Shown one piece after another: positions 1 to 5,627 of a stretch of DNA of 5,953 nucleotides. This stretch comes from an uncultured Clostridium sp. (lineage in GTDB: Bacteria > Bacillota > Clostridia > Lachnospirales > Lachnospiraceae). The notes beneath the pieces were generated by a model. The model was given only the letters and a program-made list of their open reading frames with translations, was not told the DNA's origin and searched no databases. The translations under genes and the position numbers were made by a program. Within the stretch, counting starts at the first letter, position 1; each line of letters starts with the position of its first letter. The stretch is from the NCBI GenBank assembly GCA_900551135.1, contig URUX01000152.1, positions 1 to 5,953 on the forward strand, read 5' to 3'.

Positions 1-206
1 CCTACAAAATGATAAAGGAGTACATAGAAGCGAAATATGGCTTCAAGGTACATACTGCATATATTGCGGAGGTAAAACGGGATTTAGGATTTCCGATGCA
101 TGATGCACCTAATGCGGTAGAGGAATTAAAACAGCTGAGGAAACATCCGACGGCGGAAAAAGCGGAAGCGATAAAGGATGCACTGAGGTATTTTGAGATA
201 ATATAG
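1..206 (+). CDS. C-terminal tail of a probable 23S rRNA (uracil-5-)-methyltransferase (RlmD/RumA-like), 5' end outside the window
   Basis: The reading frame is open to the left edge; the codons before the first ATG (position 9) read ...Y-K, so that ATG is probably internal and not the start. The visible 67 or so residues contain EKYGFKVHT-like AKYGFKVHTAYIAEVKRDLG and a closing block KHPTAEK...IKDALRYFEII. From memory, this pattern forms the short C-terminal extension of clostridial RlmD/RumA proteins, which methylate U1939 of 23S rRNA using SAM; it also occurs as a small separate protein annotated as an rRNA methyltransferase. The catalytic SAM domain and Fe-S cysteines are not in view, so enzyme identity rests on the tail alone. 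The tail looks like a small helical, possibly nucleic-acid-binding module (inference). The stop TAG at 204-206 is followed after 12 bases by the next start, so the two may be co-transcribed. A free-standing small protein is the main alternative. Confidence 0.55.
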   Translation, partial: YKMIKEYIEAKYGFKVHTAYIAEVKRDLGFPMHDAPNAVEELKQLRKHPTAEKAEAIKDALRYFEII

Positions 207-218
207 AGGGAGAAAATT

Positions 219-650
219 ATGGCGATAATAAGACCAAGATTGATAGATTTCTACAATATTCCAACAACGCAAGAAGAGGTTGATTTCGCTATTCCTTTTT
301 TAGATGAAGATATACCATTATATTTAGACCCATTTTTGTTGTGGAAATCTCCTTCGCAGCAAGATAATGCGTTACACCTGATATTAATTAATTCATTTAA
401 TAAGTTGGTGGCAACGTATTTGAGAAATGAAGATAAAAGGGAGTTAATAGAAGAGAACTTAGCTGGCTTATCTGAGTGTAGTGAGGTAGGATTAGGTTCG
501 GGAAAAACTAAAAAGGGATTGAAAATATCCATAAATACAGCAAAAGAAATATTAGATTTGTTCAGTATAGTGCCACAATATAAGACAGGTGGCTTTTCTC
601 ATTTTGAGGAAATACAGTTATATGTAAATAAGTGGCGGATACAATCATAG
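219..650 (+). CDS. Unknown protein, probably a truncated N-terminal fragment of a longer accessory gene
   Basis: I cannot assign a function to this 143-residue frame. The ATG at 219 is well supported by AGGGAG at 207-212 with a 6-base spacer. The N-terminus (IIRPRLIDFYNIPTTQEEVD, then FLDEDIPLYLDPFLLWKS at about 27-44) is rich in aromatic and proline residues and looks like a conserved domain start; I have an unsupported recollection of longer clostridial hypothetical proteins with this beginning. Residues 86-101 (ECSEVGLGSGKTKKGL) are glycine-rich but do not make a proper Walker A motif. After HFEEIQLYV (about 128-136) the frame gives only seven more residues, NKWRIQS. A shift of frame gives ISGGYNHS before another stop, so the protein ends abruptly in either frame. 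No signal peptide or membrane segment is visible. The AT-rich composition (20-21 G+C per 60 bases in two samples, 301-360 and 541-600) contrasts with lpdA (32 of 60 at 4201-4260). Its position before a YhcG-type gene suggests a decayed defence or mobile-element locus, which is inference. Confidence 0.6.
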   Translation: MAIIRPRLIDFYNIPTTQEEVDFAIPFLDEDIPLYLDPFLLWKSPSQQDNALHLILINSFNKLVATYLRNEDKRELIEENLAGLSECSEVGLGSGKTKKGLKISINTAKEILDLFSIVPQYKTGGFSHFEEIQLYVNKWRIQS

Positions 651-660
651 TTGAAATATA

Positions 661-667
661 AAAGGAG
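661..667 (+). promoter_or_regulatory. Shine-Dalgarno site fixing the GTG start of the DUF1016 gene
   Basis: AAAGGAG lies 7 bases before GTG at 675. The alternative in-frame TTG at 651 would place this site inside the coding region and has no comparable site before it, so 675 is preferred. Confidence 0.75.
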
Positions 668-939
668 AAATTACGTGAATCAAACTTTTTATAATGAAAT
701 CAAAGAAATTCTAATTTCAGCCAGGAATAAAGTCTATCAAACTGCTAATTTTACAATGGTTGAGGCCTACTGGAATATTGGAAAATCAATTATTGAGGAA
801 CAGGGTGGCAATGAAAAGGCGGAGTATGGTACAGGCTTGCTAAAAGAGTTGTCAAAGCAAATGACACAGGATTTCGGAAAAGGATTTACTGTTGCCAATT
901 TGAAAAATATGCGGCAGTTTTATTTAACGTTTCCAAATG

Positions 940-956
940 GCTACGCACTGCGTAGC
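940..956 (+). repeat. Perfect 7-bp inverted repeat with 3-base loop inside the DUF1016 gene
   Basis: GCTACGC at 940-946 and GCGTAGC at 950-956 flank ACT. It encodes part of GYALRSEL. The surrounding sequence is AT-rich, so this compact GC-rich palindrome stands out, but it lies in well-conserved coding sequence and may be fortuitous. Confidence 0.5.
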
Positions 957-1145
957 GAATTGAGTTGGTCGCATTATCGGCTTCTAATGCGAGTGGAGAA
1001 TGAAAACGCACGAGAATTTTATATGCAGGAAGCTGTAAAATCTCAATGGAGTACAAGACAGCTTGAGCGTCAGATAAATTCCTTCTTTTATGAAAGATTA
1101 CTATCCAGTAAAAATAAAGAGCAAGTTGCGGATGAAATACAGACA

Positions 1146-1292
1146 TTAGAGCCGACGAAGAAACCAGAAGATGTTATCCGTGACCCATATGTCAGGCAGT
1201 ACATCCCCGCCCCAACTGACCGCCATTGCAAGCGTAAGCGCTCCTGTAATTGCCGTCAGAGACTTACACTGTTTTTTTGCTTTTCCTCTCAT
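1146..1292 (-). pseudogene. 5' fragment of a secreted-protein gene (signal peptide region only), opposed to and truncated by the DUF1016 remnant
   Basis: On the minus strand an ATG at 1292-1290 opens a frame beginning MRGKAKKQCK, followed by a hydrophobic run SLTAITGALTLAMAVSWGG and then DVLPD. A basic n-region followed by a ~15-19-residue hydrophobic stretch is the form of a Sec signal peptide or N-terminal membrane anchor. Initiation is strongly supported by AGGAGG nine bases upstream. Native coding probably ends at about 1190-1200 (~31-34 codons): further left, the plus strand is clearly DUF1016 coding sequence, and the minus frame there (IWVTDNIFWFLRRL, stop at 1148-1146) is only its shadow. 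The product cannot be identified from the signal region alone. It faces the same way as pepP and lies downstream of it, behind a hairpin. A TTGACG at about 1374-1379 on the minus strand could be part of a promoter, but I see no well-spaced -10 box. A chance ORF is possible, but the ribosome-binding site and signal pattern together argue against it. Confidence 0.55.
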
Positions 1293-1301
1293 AAATGCTC
1301 T

Positions 1302-1307
1302 CCTCCT
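1302..1307 (-). promoter_or_regulatory. Strong Shine-Dalgarno site of the secreted-protein fragment
   Basis: The minus strand reads AGGAGG here (CCTCCT on the plus strand), 9 bases before the ATG at 1292. It is the best match to the anti-SD sequence in the window and the main evidence that a real gene start survives here. Confidence 0.6.
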
Positions 1308-1348
1308 GTCTGCCAGTTCTCCCCGTAAGACAACATAAGCCTTCTGTT

Positions 1349-1419
1349 ATATACTCTTATAAACAGCGGGCACCGTCAAACACGAAATCTGTTTAACGAT
1401 GCCCCATATAACTCTTATA
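1349..1419. repeat. Pair of short AT-rich direct repeats bracketing the hairpin
   Basis: ATATACTCTTATA at 1349-1361 and ATATAACTCTTATA at 1406-1419 differ by one inserted base and share nine identical bases in a row (ACTCTTATA). They lie either side of the 1368-1404 hairpin. They may mark a small inserted element, or be chance repeats in an AT-rich gap. Confidence 0.3.
1368..1404 (-). terminator. 15-bp hairpin downstream of the aminopeptidase gene, probable terminator or 3'-end structure
   Basis: On the minus strand, arms GGGCATCGTTAAACA (1404-1390) and TGTTTGACGGTGCCC (1382-1368) pair over 15 positions around the 7-base loop GATTTCG. The only two non-Watson-Crick positions are G-U pairs in minus-strand RNA, and they would be C-A mismatches in plus-strand RNA. 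That points to function in the minus-strand transcript. It begins about 52 bases after the pepP stop and has a GC-rich base. The following sequence, GCTGTTTATAAG, is only a poor U-tract, so intrinsic termination may be weak; an mRNA-stabilising 3' hairpin or a leader element of the next gene are alternatives. Confidence 0.5.
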
Positions 1420-1455
1420 TGCTGATTTCAGTTCTGCTTCCGCTGCCCTGAATCG

Positions 1456-3249
1456 TTAAATCTCTCGGGTAGCTTCTTTCAGCCACTCTTTTTCGTCTCC
1501 TTCCAGATATGGAGAAATCTTTTCATAGACTGCCTTGTGGTACTGATTCAGCAGTTCTACATCTTCCGGATGCATCAGGGATTTGTCAATTGCATCCAGA
1601 TCAATTGGAACATAAGTCAGGTATTCAAACTTCATAAACTGGCCATACTGATTCTTCTCATCTTTTACGCAAACCAGCAGGTTTTCAGTACGGATTCCGT
1701 GGCTTCCTTCAATATAAATTCCAGGTTCGTCTGAATTAATCATTCCTGCTTCCAGTACGCAGTTATCCTGACGTTCCGGAACCATCTTCCACCGGATGCC
1801 GTTAGGACGCTCATGAACATTCAGCAAATATCCAACTCCATGACCTGTACCGTGATCGTAGTTTAATCCTCTGCTCCACAATGGCTCTCTGGCTACATAA
1901 TCCAGATTCAAGCCTCTGCATCCATACAGGAAGCGGACTGCTCCAAGCCTTAACATACTCATGGCAACCAGTGTAAAGTGTTCTCTCTCTTCCTGTGTCA
2001 GTTCTCCTAATGCAATGGTTCTGGTAATATCCGTCGTTCCCTCATAATACTGTCTGCCGGAATCTACCAGATAAAGGCCCTTTGGCTCTAATTTTGCATT
2101 GCTCTCTTCTGTTGCAGAGTAATGGCACATTGCCGCATTGGCCCCGTAGGCAGAAATTGTCGGAAAGCTTAATCCCAGACAGCCCTCCTGCTCTTTGCAC
2201 AGTTCCCACAAATGGTCGGAAACACTGATTTCATCCATTGGAATCCTGCCAATGTTCTTTTTCAGCCAGTACATATATCTGGTGACTGCCACTCCGTCTT
2301 TAATGTGAGCCTTTTTCATATTTTCAATCTCTGTCGGATTTTTAATTGCCTTCATCAGAGCCGTTGGATTTTGAATATTCAGGATCTCATTACTCTCGTC
2401 CAAAAGCTGGGTAAGAGCAAAATTTGTCCGGCTCTTCTCCAGCATAACGCTTTCATTATGCAGATTCTTTACATCCTCATAAATACTGTTATAAGGACGG
2501 ATTTCTATGCCGATGCCAGACAGGTATGTCCGGACTTCATCATTTACCACCTTCTCATTCAGATAGAGAAGCACCTTATCCTCACTGATAAACAGGTAAG
2601 ACAGTACAACCGGATTACATTCCACATCATTGCCGCGGATGTTTAACAGCCATACAATATCGTCCAGAGTTGTTAAAATGTGTGCCGTAGCACCTTCTTT
2701 TTTCATTGCTTCCCGAAGTTCAGAAATCTTTTCGGAAGCTGCTTTTCCAGCATATTTTTCATCCAGAACCCAAACCGGCTCTGCAGAAAGTTCCGGACGA
2801 TCCGTCCAAATCTGATCAATCAAATCTTCCTGGCAGGAAATTGCAATATCCTTTGCTCCCAGGGTGTCCTCCAGGGCTTCTCCCTCTGCCGTATTTACCA
2901 CACGGCCGTCAAAAGCCAGCGTACCGCCCTGTGGAATCTGTTCCAACAAATACTCTTCAATGGAGGGAACTCCTTCCTGTCCCATTTTCTGAAGAGTTAC
3001 CGTAGTTCCTGCCAGCTGGGAACCAGCCTGGACAAAATAACGGCCGTCTGTCCATAAAGCTGCGCGGTCTCTGGTAATTACAGCCGTACCTGCTGAACCG
3101 GTAAATCCGGTAATAAACTCGCGGCACTTAAAATAATGGCCTACATACTCGGATTCATGGAAATCAGAGGTAGGAACCAGATAAGCGTCAATATCCCTCT
3201 CTGCCATTAATGTTCTCAGTTTTGCTAAACGTTCTGGAATCTGATTCAT
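1456..3249 (-). CDS. pepP: Xaa-Pro aminopeptidase (aminopeptidase P, peptidase family M24B), three-domain form
   Basis: This enzyme removes an N-terminal residue that precedes proline, in the cytosol, with two divalent metal ions (usually Mn2+). The 597-residue length and layout fit the long, XPNPEP1-like form: first creatinase-like domain about 5-135 (DAYLVPTSDFHESEY, ITGFTGSAGTAVITR, LWTDGRYFVQA), second about 140-300 (VWLLNIRGNDVECNPV), catalytic pita-bread domain about 305-530, and a C-terminal M24_C-type extension. The metal ligands are visible: D396 (LVDSGR), D407 (TTDITR), H470 (HGTGHGVG), E508 (DEPGIY) and E522 (RTEN). H376 (MCHYSAT) and H479 (NVHE) match conserved active-site histidines, so the enzyme looks intact. 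There is no signal peptide. The ATG at 3249 lies 40 bases after the lpdA stop; the upstream AAGAAAGAAG is a weak purine-rich ribosome-binding site. It is probably the last gene of the minus-strand run, with the 1368-1404 hairpin beyond it. The symbol pepP follows family use; paralogues with the same name are common. Confidence 0.95.
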   Translation of the reverse strand: MNQIPERLAKLRTLMAERDIDAYLVPTSDFHESEYVGHYFKCREFITGFTGSAGTAVITRDRAALWTDGRYFVQAGSQLAGTTVTLQKMGQEGVPSIEEYLLEQIPQGGTLAFDGRVVNTAEGEALEDTLGAKDIAISCQEDLIDQIWTDRPELSAEPVWVLDEKYAGKAASEKISELREAMKKEGATAHILTTLDDIVWLLNIRGNDVECNPVVLSYLFISEDKVLLYLNEKVVNDEVRTYLSGIGIEIRPYNSIYEDVKNLHNESVMLEKSRTNFALTQLLDESNEILNIQNPTALMKAIKNPTEIENMKKAHIKDGVAVTRYMYWLKKNIGRIPMDEISVSDHLWELCKEQEGCLGLSFPTISAYGANAAMCHYSATEESNAKLEPKGLYLVDSGRQYYEGTTDITRTIALGELTQEEREHFTLVAMSMLRLGAVRFLYGCRGLNLDYVAREPLWSRGLNYDHGTGHGVGYLLNVHERPNGIRWKMVPERQDNCVLEAGMINSDEPGIYIEGSHGIRTENLLVCVKDEKNQYGQFMKFEYLTYVPIDLDAIDKSLMHPEDVELLNQYHKAVYEKISPYLEGDEKEWLKEATREI

Positions 3250-3289
3250 AATCTGTCATCTTCTTTCTTAAATTTTATTTGCTGCAATT

Positions 3290-4720
3290 TTATAATAAAT
3301 CCGGCTTCTGTTCCTGACGCATCGCATCTGCAATAGCAGCCGAGATTCCTTCACTGTAAGTAGGATGCGGCCTCATTGCCATGGAAAGCTGGGAAGCGGT
3401 CAAACCGTTGGCAATGGCGGTAGCCATCTCTCCTATCATATCCGTTGCCCTTGGACACACTATCTGCGCCCCTACAATGGTATTGGAATAGGCTTCAAAT
3501 ACCAGGCGTATAAAGCCTTCTTCCTTGGCAATAATCGACTTGCCGTTTTCTGTCATAGAATAGCGTCCGCACCGAACCTTCATGCCGCTAGCCTTAGCTG
3601 TTTCTTCCGTAATTCCCACTGTTGCAATCTCCGGCTGGGTATAGATACAGTTGGGAACAATTGGAAGGCTGACATACATTCCTGCCGGAACCACTTCCAG
3701 CTTAAATCCATGCGGTCTGCCTGCAATCTTTTCCACCACATAAGTAGCTTCTGCCGCAGCTACATGAGCAAGCTGAATGCCGGAAATAACATCTCCCACT
3801 GCATAAATCCCTGGCTCGCTGGTCATAAATTCTGAGTTTACTGCGATCTTTCCCTGATTCATCTCCAACGAAACATCTGCACCAAACAGCCCTTCTATAT
3901 TGGGTTTCCGGCCTGCAGCGATTAAAATCTGGCCTGCTTTCATGGAAATGATCTCCCCATCTCCCAGTTCAACCTGACAGCAAAGCCCTTCTTTTTCCTC
4001 AATCCGGCTTACCTGGGCATTGCAGCAGACTGTAATCCCCCTGTCTGTCAGAGTTTTTTCCAAAGCCCTGGATACCACTTCATCCATAGGCCCCAGCAGA
4101 TGGGGACCTTTTTCAATAATCGTCACCTTGGAACACAGAGAATTGAAAATCGTGGCAAATTCCACACCAATTACACCGCCGCCAATAATGGTAAGGCGGT
4201 CAAAATTCCATGTGTCTGCCGCCAGAAGACGGCTGCTGGTATATACACCGGCCAGGTTTGCTCCCGGAATCGACGGAATCTCTGCCGTGGCCCCTGTGGC
4301 GATAATAATATGTTTTCCCTGAACGTACTCCCGCCCTTCAGAATTTCGGACTTCTACGGTTTTATCTCGGCGAAGGATGGCCTTTCCTTCCATATAATCA
4401 ATCCCGTTTTCTTCAAACAGCCGTTTAATCTCATCCCGGTACATCTGGACAGACCGCTTTTTATACTGCTGCATTTTCTTAAAATCAAAGGAAATAAAAT
4501 CAGCAGATACTCCAAATTCATCGCACTGCTGCATCTGTCTGAAACGGCCGGATGCATAAAGCAGGGCTTTCGTTGGAATACACCCCCGGTTCACACAGTT
4601 TCCTCCCAGTTTTTTTTCCTCTATTACTACTGTAGAGATGCCAAAGTCCGCCGCTTTCAGAGCCGCCGTATATCCTGCAGGTCCGGCTCCGATTATCACC
4701 AAATCGTATTGTTTTGCCAC
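3290..4720 (-). CDS. lpdA: Dihydrolipoamide dehydrogenase (E3 component, class I pyridine nucleotide-disulfide oxidoreductase)
   Basis: This flavoenzyme reoxidises dihydrolipoyl groups with NAD+, serving 2-oxo acid dehydrogenase complexes or the glycine cleavage system. From the GTG at 4720 it has 476 residues, normal for E3. In order: FAD-binding GAGPAG at 11-16; redox-active disulfide C42/C47 in GGNCVNRGCIPTK; the central ATGA at 141-144; NAD-binding GGGVIG at 180-185 followed by acidic E203; second FAD motif GIYAVGD at 304-310; dimerisation domain from about 350 with CIYTQPEIATVG; and the catalytic His-Glu pair H452/E457 in RPHPTYSEG. All key residues are present. The GTG start is chosen because AAGGGG lies six bases before it and the protein then begins VAKQYDLVIIGAG, as expected for E3. 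An upstream in-frame ATG (4798) would add 26 unlikely residues and overlap the HAD gene. No lipoyl-domain, E1/E2 or gcv gene is in view, so the partner complex is unknown. Other disulfide oxidoreductases are less likely. Confidence 0.92.
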   Translation of the reverse strand: MAKQYDLVIIGAGPAGYTAALKAADFGISTVVIEEKKLGGNCVNRGCIPTKALLYASGRFRQMQQCDEFGVSADFISFDFKKMQQYKKRSVQMYRDEIKRLFEENGIDYMEGKAILRRDKTVEVRNSEGREYVQGKHIIIATGATAEIPSIPGANLAGVYTSSRLLAADTWNFDRLTIIGGGVIGVEFATIFNSLCSKVTIIEKGPHLLGPMDEVVSRALEKTLTDRGITVCCNAQVSRIEEKEGLCCQVELGDGEIISMKAGQILIAAGRKPNIEGLFGADVSLEMNQGKIAVNSEFMTSEPGIYAVGDVISGIQLAHVAAAEATYVVEKIAGRPHGFKLEVVPAGMYVSLPIVPNCIYTQPEIATVGITEETAKASGMKVRCGRYSMTENGKSIIAKEEGFIRLVFEAYSNTIVGAQIVCPRATDMIGEMATAIANGLTASQLSMAMRPHPTYSEGISAAIADAMRQEQKPDLL

Positions 4721-4726
4721 GTTTTT

Positions 4727-4732
4727 CCCCTT
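4727..4732 (-). promoter_or_regulatory. Shine-Dalgarno site that decides the lpdA start
   Basis: The minus strand reads AAGGGG followed by AAAAAC and then GTG at 4720. The spacing of 6 bases favours this GTG over the ATG at 4798. Confidence 0.65.
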
Positions 4733-4755
4733 TTCTGTGTAGTAAGCCAGGCCTG

Positions 4756-5556
4756 TCAGCCCAATTCCATTGGCGGAATCCATCCAAAATGGAGACATGC
4801 CTTATAAATCCCGTCTTCTCCAACTTCTGCCGTCACATAATCAGCAGCTTTTTTCAGTTCATCTATGGCATTGCCCATGGCAATCCCCAATCCGGCTTCC
4901 GTTACAATTTCATAATCATTCATGCTGTCTCCAATGGCAACCGCATCTTCTATCCTGACTCCAAAATAGCTGCAAAGCCGTTTTAATCCTTCTGCCTTAG
5001 AAGCCTTTTTTACTACCACATCCGCCCCTAATTTAACGGAAAACATAGGCAGTTTCAACTCAGGAAACTGTCTCTCAATTTCCTTTGCCCCTGCTTCATC
5101 TCCCAAATAAGAAAGGGTATGGATTTCCTGTTCCATCAGCTTCCATGGATCGGAAAAATGCCTCATACACTCCCCCCAGCGCATGATATCAATTTCCCTG
5201 ACCCGTTCCGGATTCATATAATAGTCTTCTTCTCCGATGGTGGCTCCTATACAGTAACCTTCGGTTTCTGCATAGGACAGCACTCCTTCTAACAGCTTTT
5301 TATCCATCAGATGTTCGAAAATCAGTTCCTCTCCTACCGTAATCTTTGTCCCGTTTAAATGAATAATGGCATCCGGAGCGATAATTTCCTTAAACTGTCT
5401 GCTGTAACGGTTATCCATATCCCGTCCGGTCCCTATCACAATAATAAACCTGTCCCTTAATTTTTCCAGAGCATAGAGCGCGCTCCTGGGAATCGTAAAG
5501 GTAGAATGGTCTAAAAGAGTCTGATCTAAATCAAAACTAATGATTCGTCTGCTCAT
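4756..5556 (-). CDS. HAD-superfamily hydrolase, Cof-type (subclass IIB) phosphatase
   Basis: A probable cytosolic Mg2+-dependent phosphatase of phosphorylated sugars, nucleotides or cofactors; the substrate cannot be told from sequence. The 266-residue length is typical of the Cof/YbiV/YidA group. Motif I is FDLDQTLLD, with nucleophile D9 and acid/base D11. Motif II threonine is T43 in IGTGRD. HLNGT (66-70) is the usual IIB signature, changed from the more common NGA. The C2 cap lies between about 80 and 180. Motif III lysine is K187 in KASKAEG, and motif IV is GDSMNDYE with D210 and D214. All catalytic residues are present. The ATG at 5556 is preceded by GGAGAG at 5568-5563 with a 6-base spacer. 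The gene follows the MobA-like gene by about 71 bases and precedes lpdA by 35, so co-transcription is likely, but no functional link to either is evident. No signal peptide is seen. Confidence 0.92.
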   Translation of the reverse strand: MSRRIISFDLDQTLLDHSTFTIPRSALYALEKLRDRFIIVIGTGRDMDNRYSRQFKEIIAPDAIIHLNGTKITVGEELIFEHLMDKKLLEGVLSYAETEGYCIGATIGEEDYYMNPERVREIDIMRWGECMRHFSDPWKLMEQEIHTLSYLGDEAGAKEIERQFPELKLPMFSVKLGADVVVKKASKAEGLKRLCSYFGVRIEDAVAIGDSMNDYEIVTEAGLGIAMGNAIDELKKAADYVTAEVGEDGIYKACLHFGWIPPMELG

Positions 5557-5627
5557 CCCTGTCTCTCCGTTGTTCTTCTTTTGTCATATTCACAGCCGTT
5601 CCGCCATGCATTTTCCTGTCCGAATCT

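Larger units (their letters stand above)
675..1328 (+). pseudogene. DUF1016/YhcG-family protein, N-terminal domain only; PDDEXK nuclease domain lost
   Basis: The first ~173 residues match the N-terminal domain (DUF1016_N) of YhcG-type proteins: FTMVEAYWNIGKSIIEE, LLKELSKQMTQDFGKGF, NLKNMRQFYLTFP, ELSWSHYRLLMRVEN, the near-invariant EAVKSQWSTRQLERQINS and the linker ending PEDVIRDPYV. Family members normally run on with a LEFLGL-like segment and a C-terminal PDDEXK nuclease-like domain, about 340-370 residues in all. Here resemblance stops at DPYV (nt 1182-1193). The remaining ~44 residues are Cys/Arg/Ser-rich (RHCKRKRSCNCRQR...) and antisense to a fragment of another gene, so they are not native. 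The catalytic domain is therefore missing and the gene is most likely inactive, although the N-terminal domain could still be made because no stop interrupts it. YhcG relatives often sit in restriction-modification and defence neighbourhoods. The start is GTG 675. The preceding accessory ORF ends 24 bases upstream and is probably from the same acquired segment. Confidence 0.85.

Noticed and set aside
486..521. Walker A-like glycine stretch (VGLGSGKTKKG) in the unknown ORF
   Set aside because: The first glycine of GxxxxGK[ST] is not in the right place, and no Walker B or other ATPase motif is visible.
651..674. TTG at 651 as start of the DUF1016 gene
   Set aside because: The AAAGGAG ribosome-binding site lies after it and points to GTG 675; nothing suitable precedes the TTG.
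1424..1455. Weak stem GATTTCAG / CTGAATC just downstream of pepP
   Set aside because: Seven pairs with a bulge and a 16-base loop; much weaker than the 1368-1404 hairpin.
2212..3057. Several plus-strand frames of 60-144 codons opposite pepP
   Set aside because: They are antisense to a well-conserved gene with all catalytic residues, and show no family motifs or convincing ribosome-binding sites.
4100..4807. Plus-strand frame of 235 codons opposite lpdA
   Set aside because: It is a shadow of the conserved E3 coding sequence with no recognisable protein features.
5536..5608. Small minus-strand frame (MHGGTAVNMTKEEQRRDRDE...) across the gap before the HAD gene
   Set aside because: About 24 codons, overlaps the HAD start, has a poorly spaced ribosome-binding site and no recognisable features.
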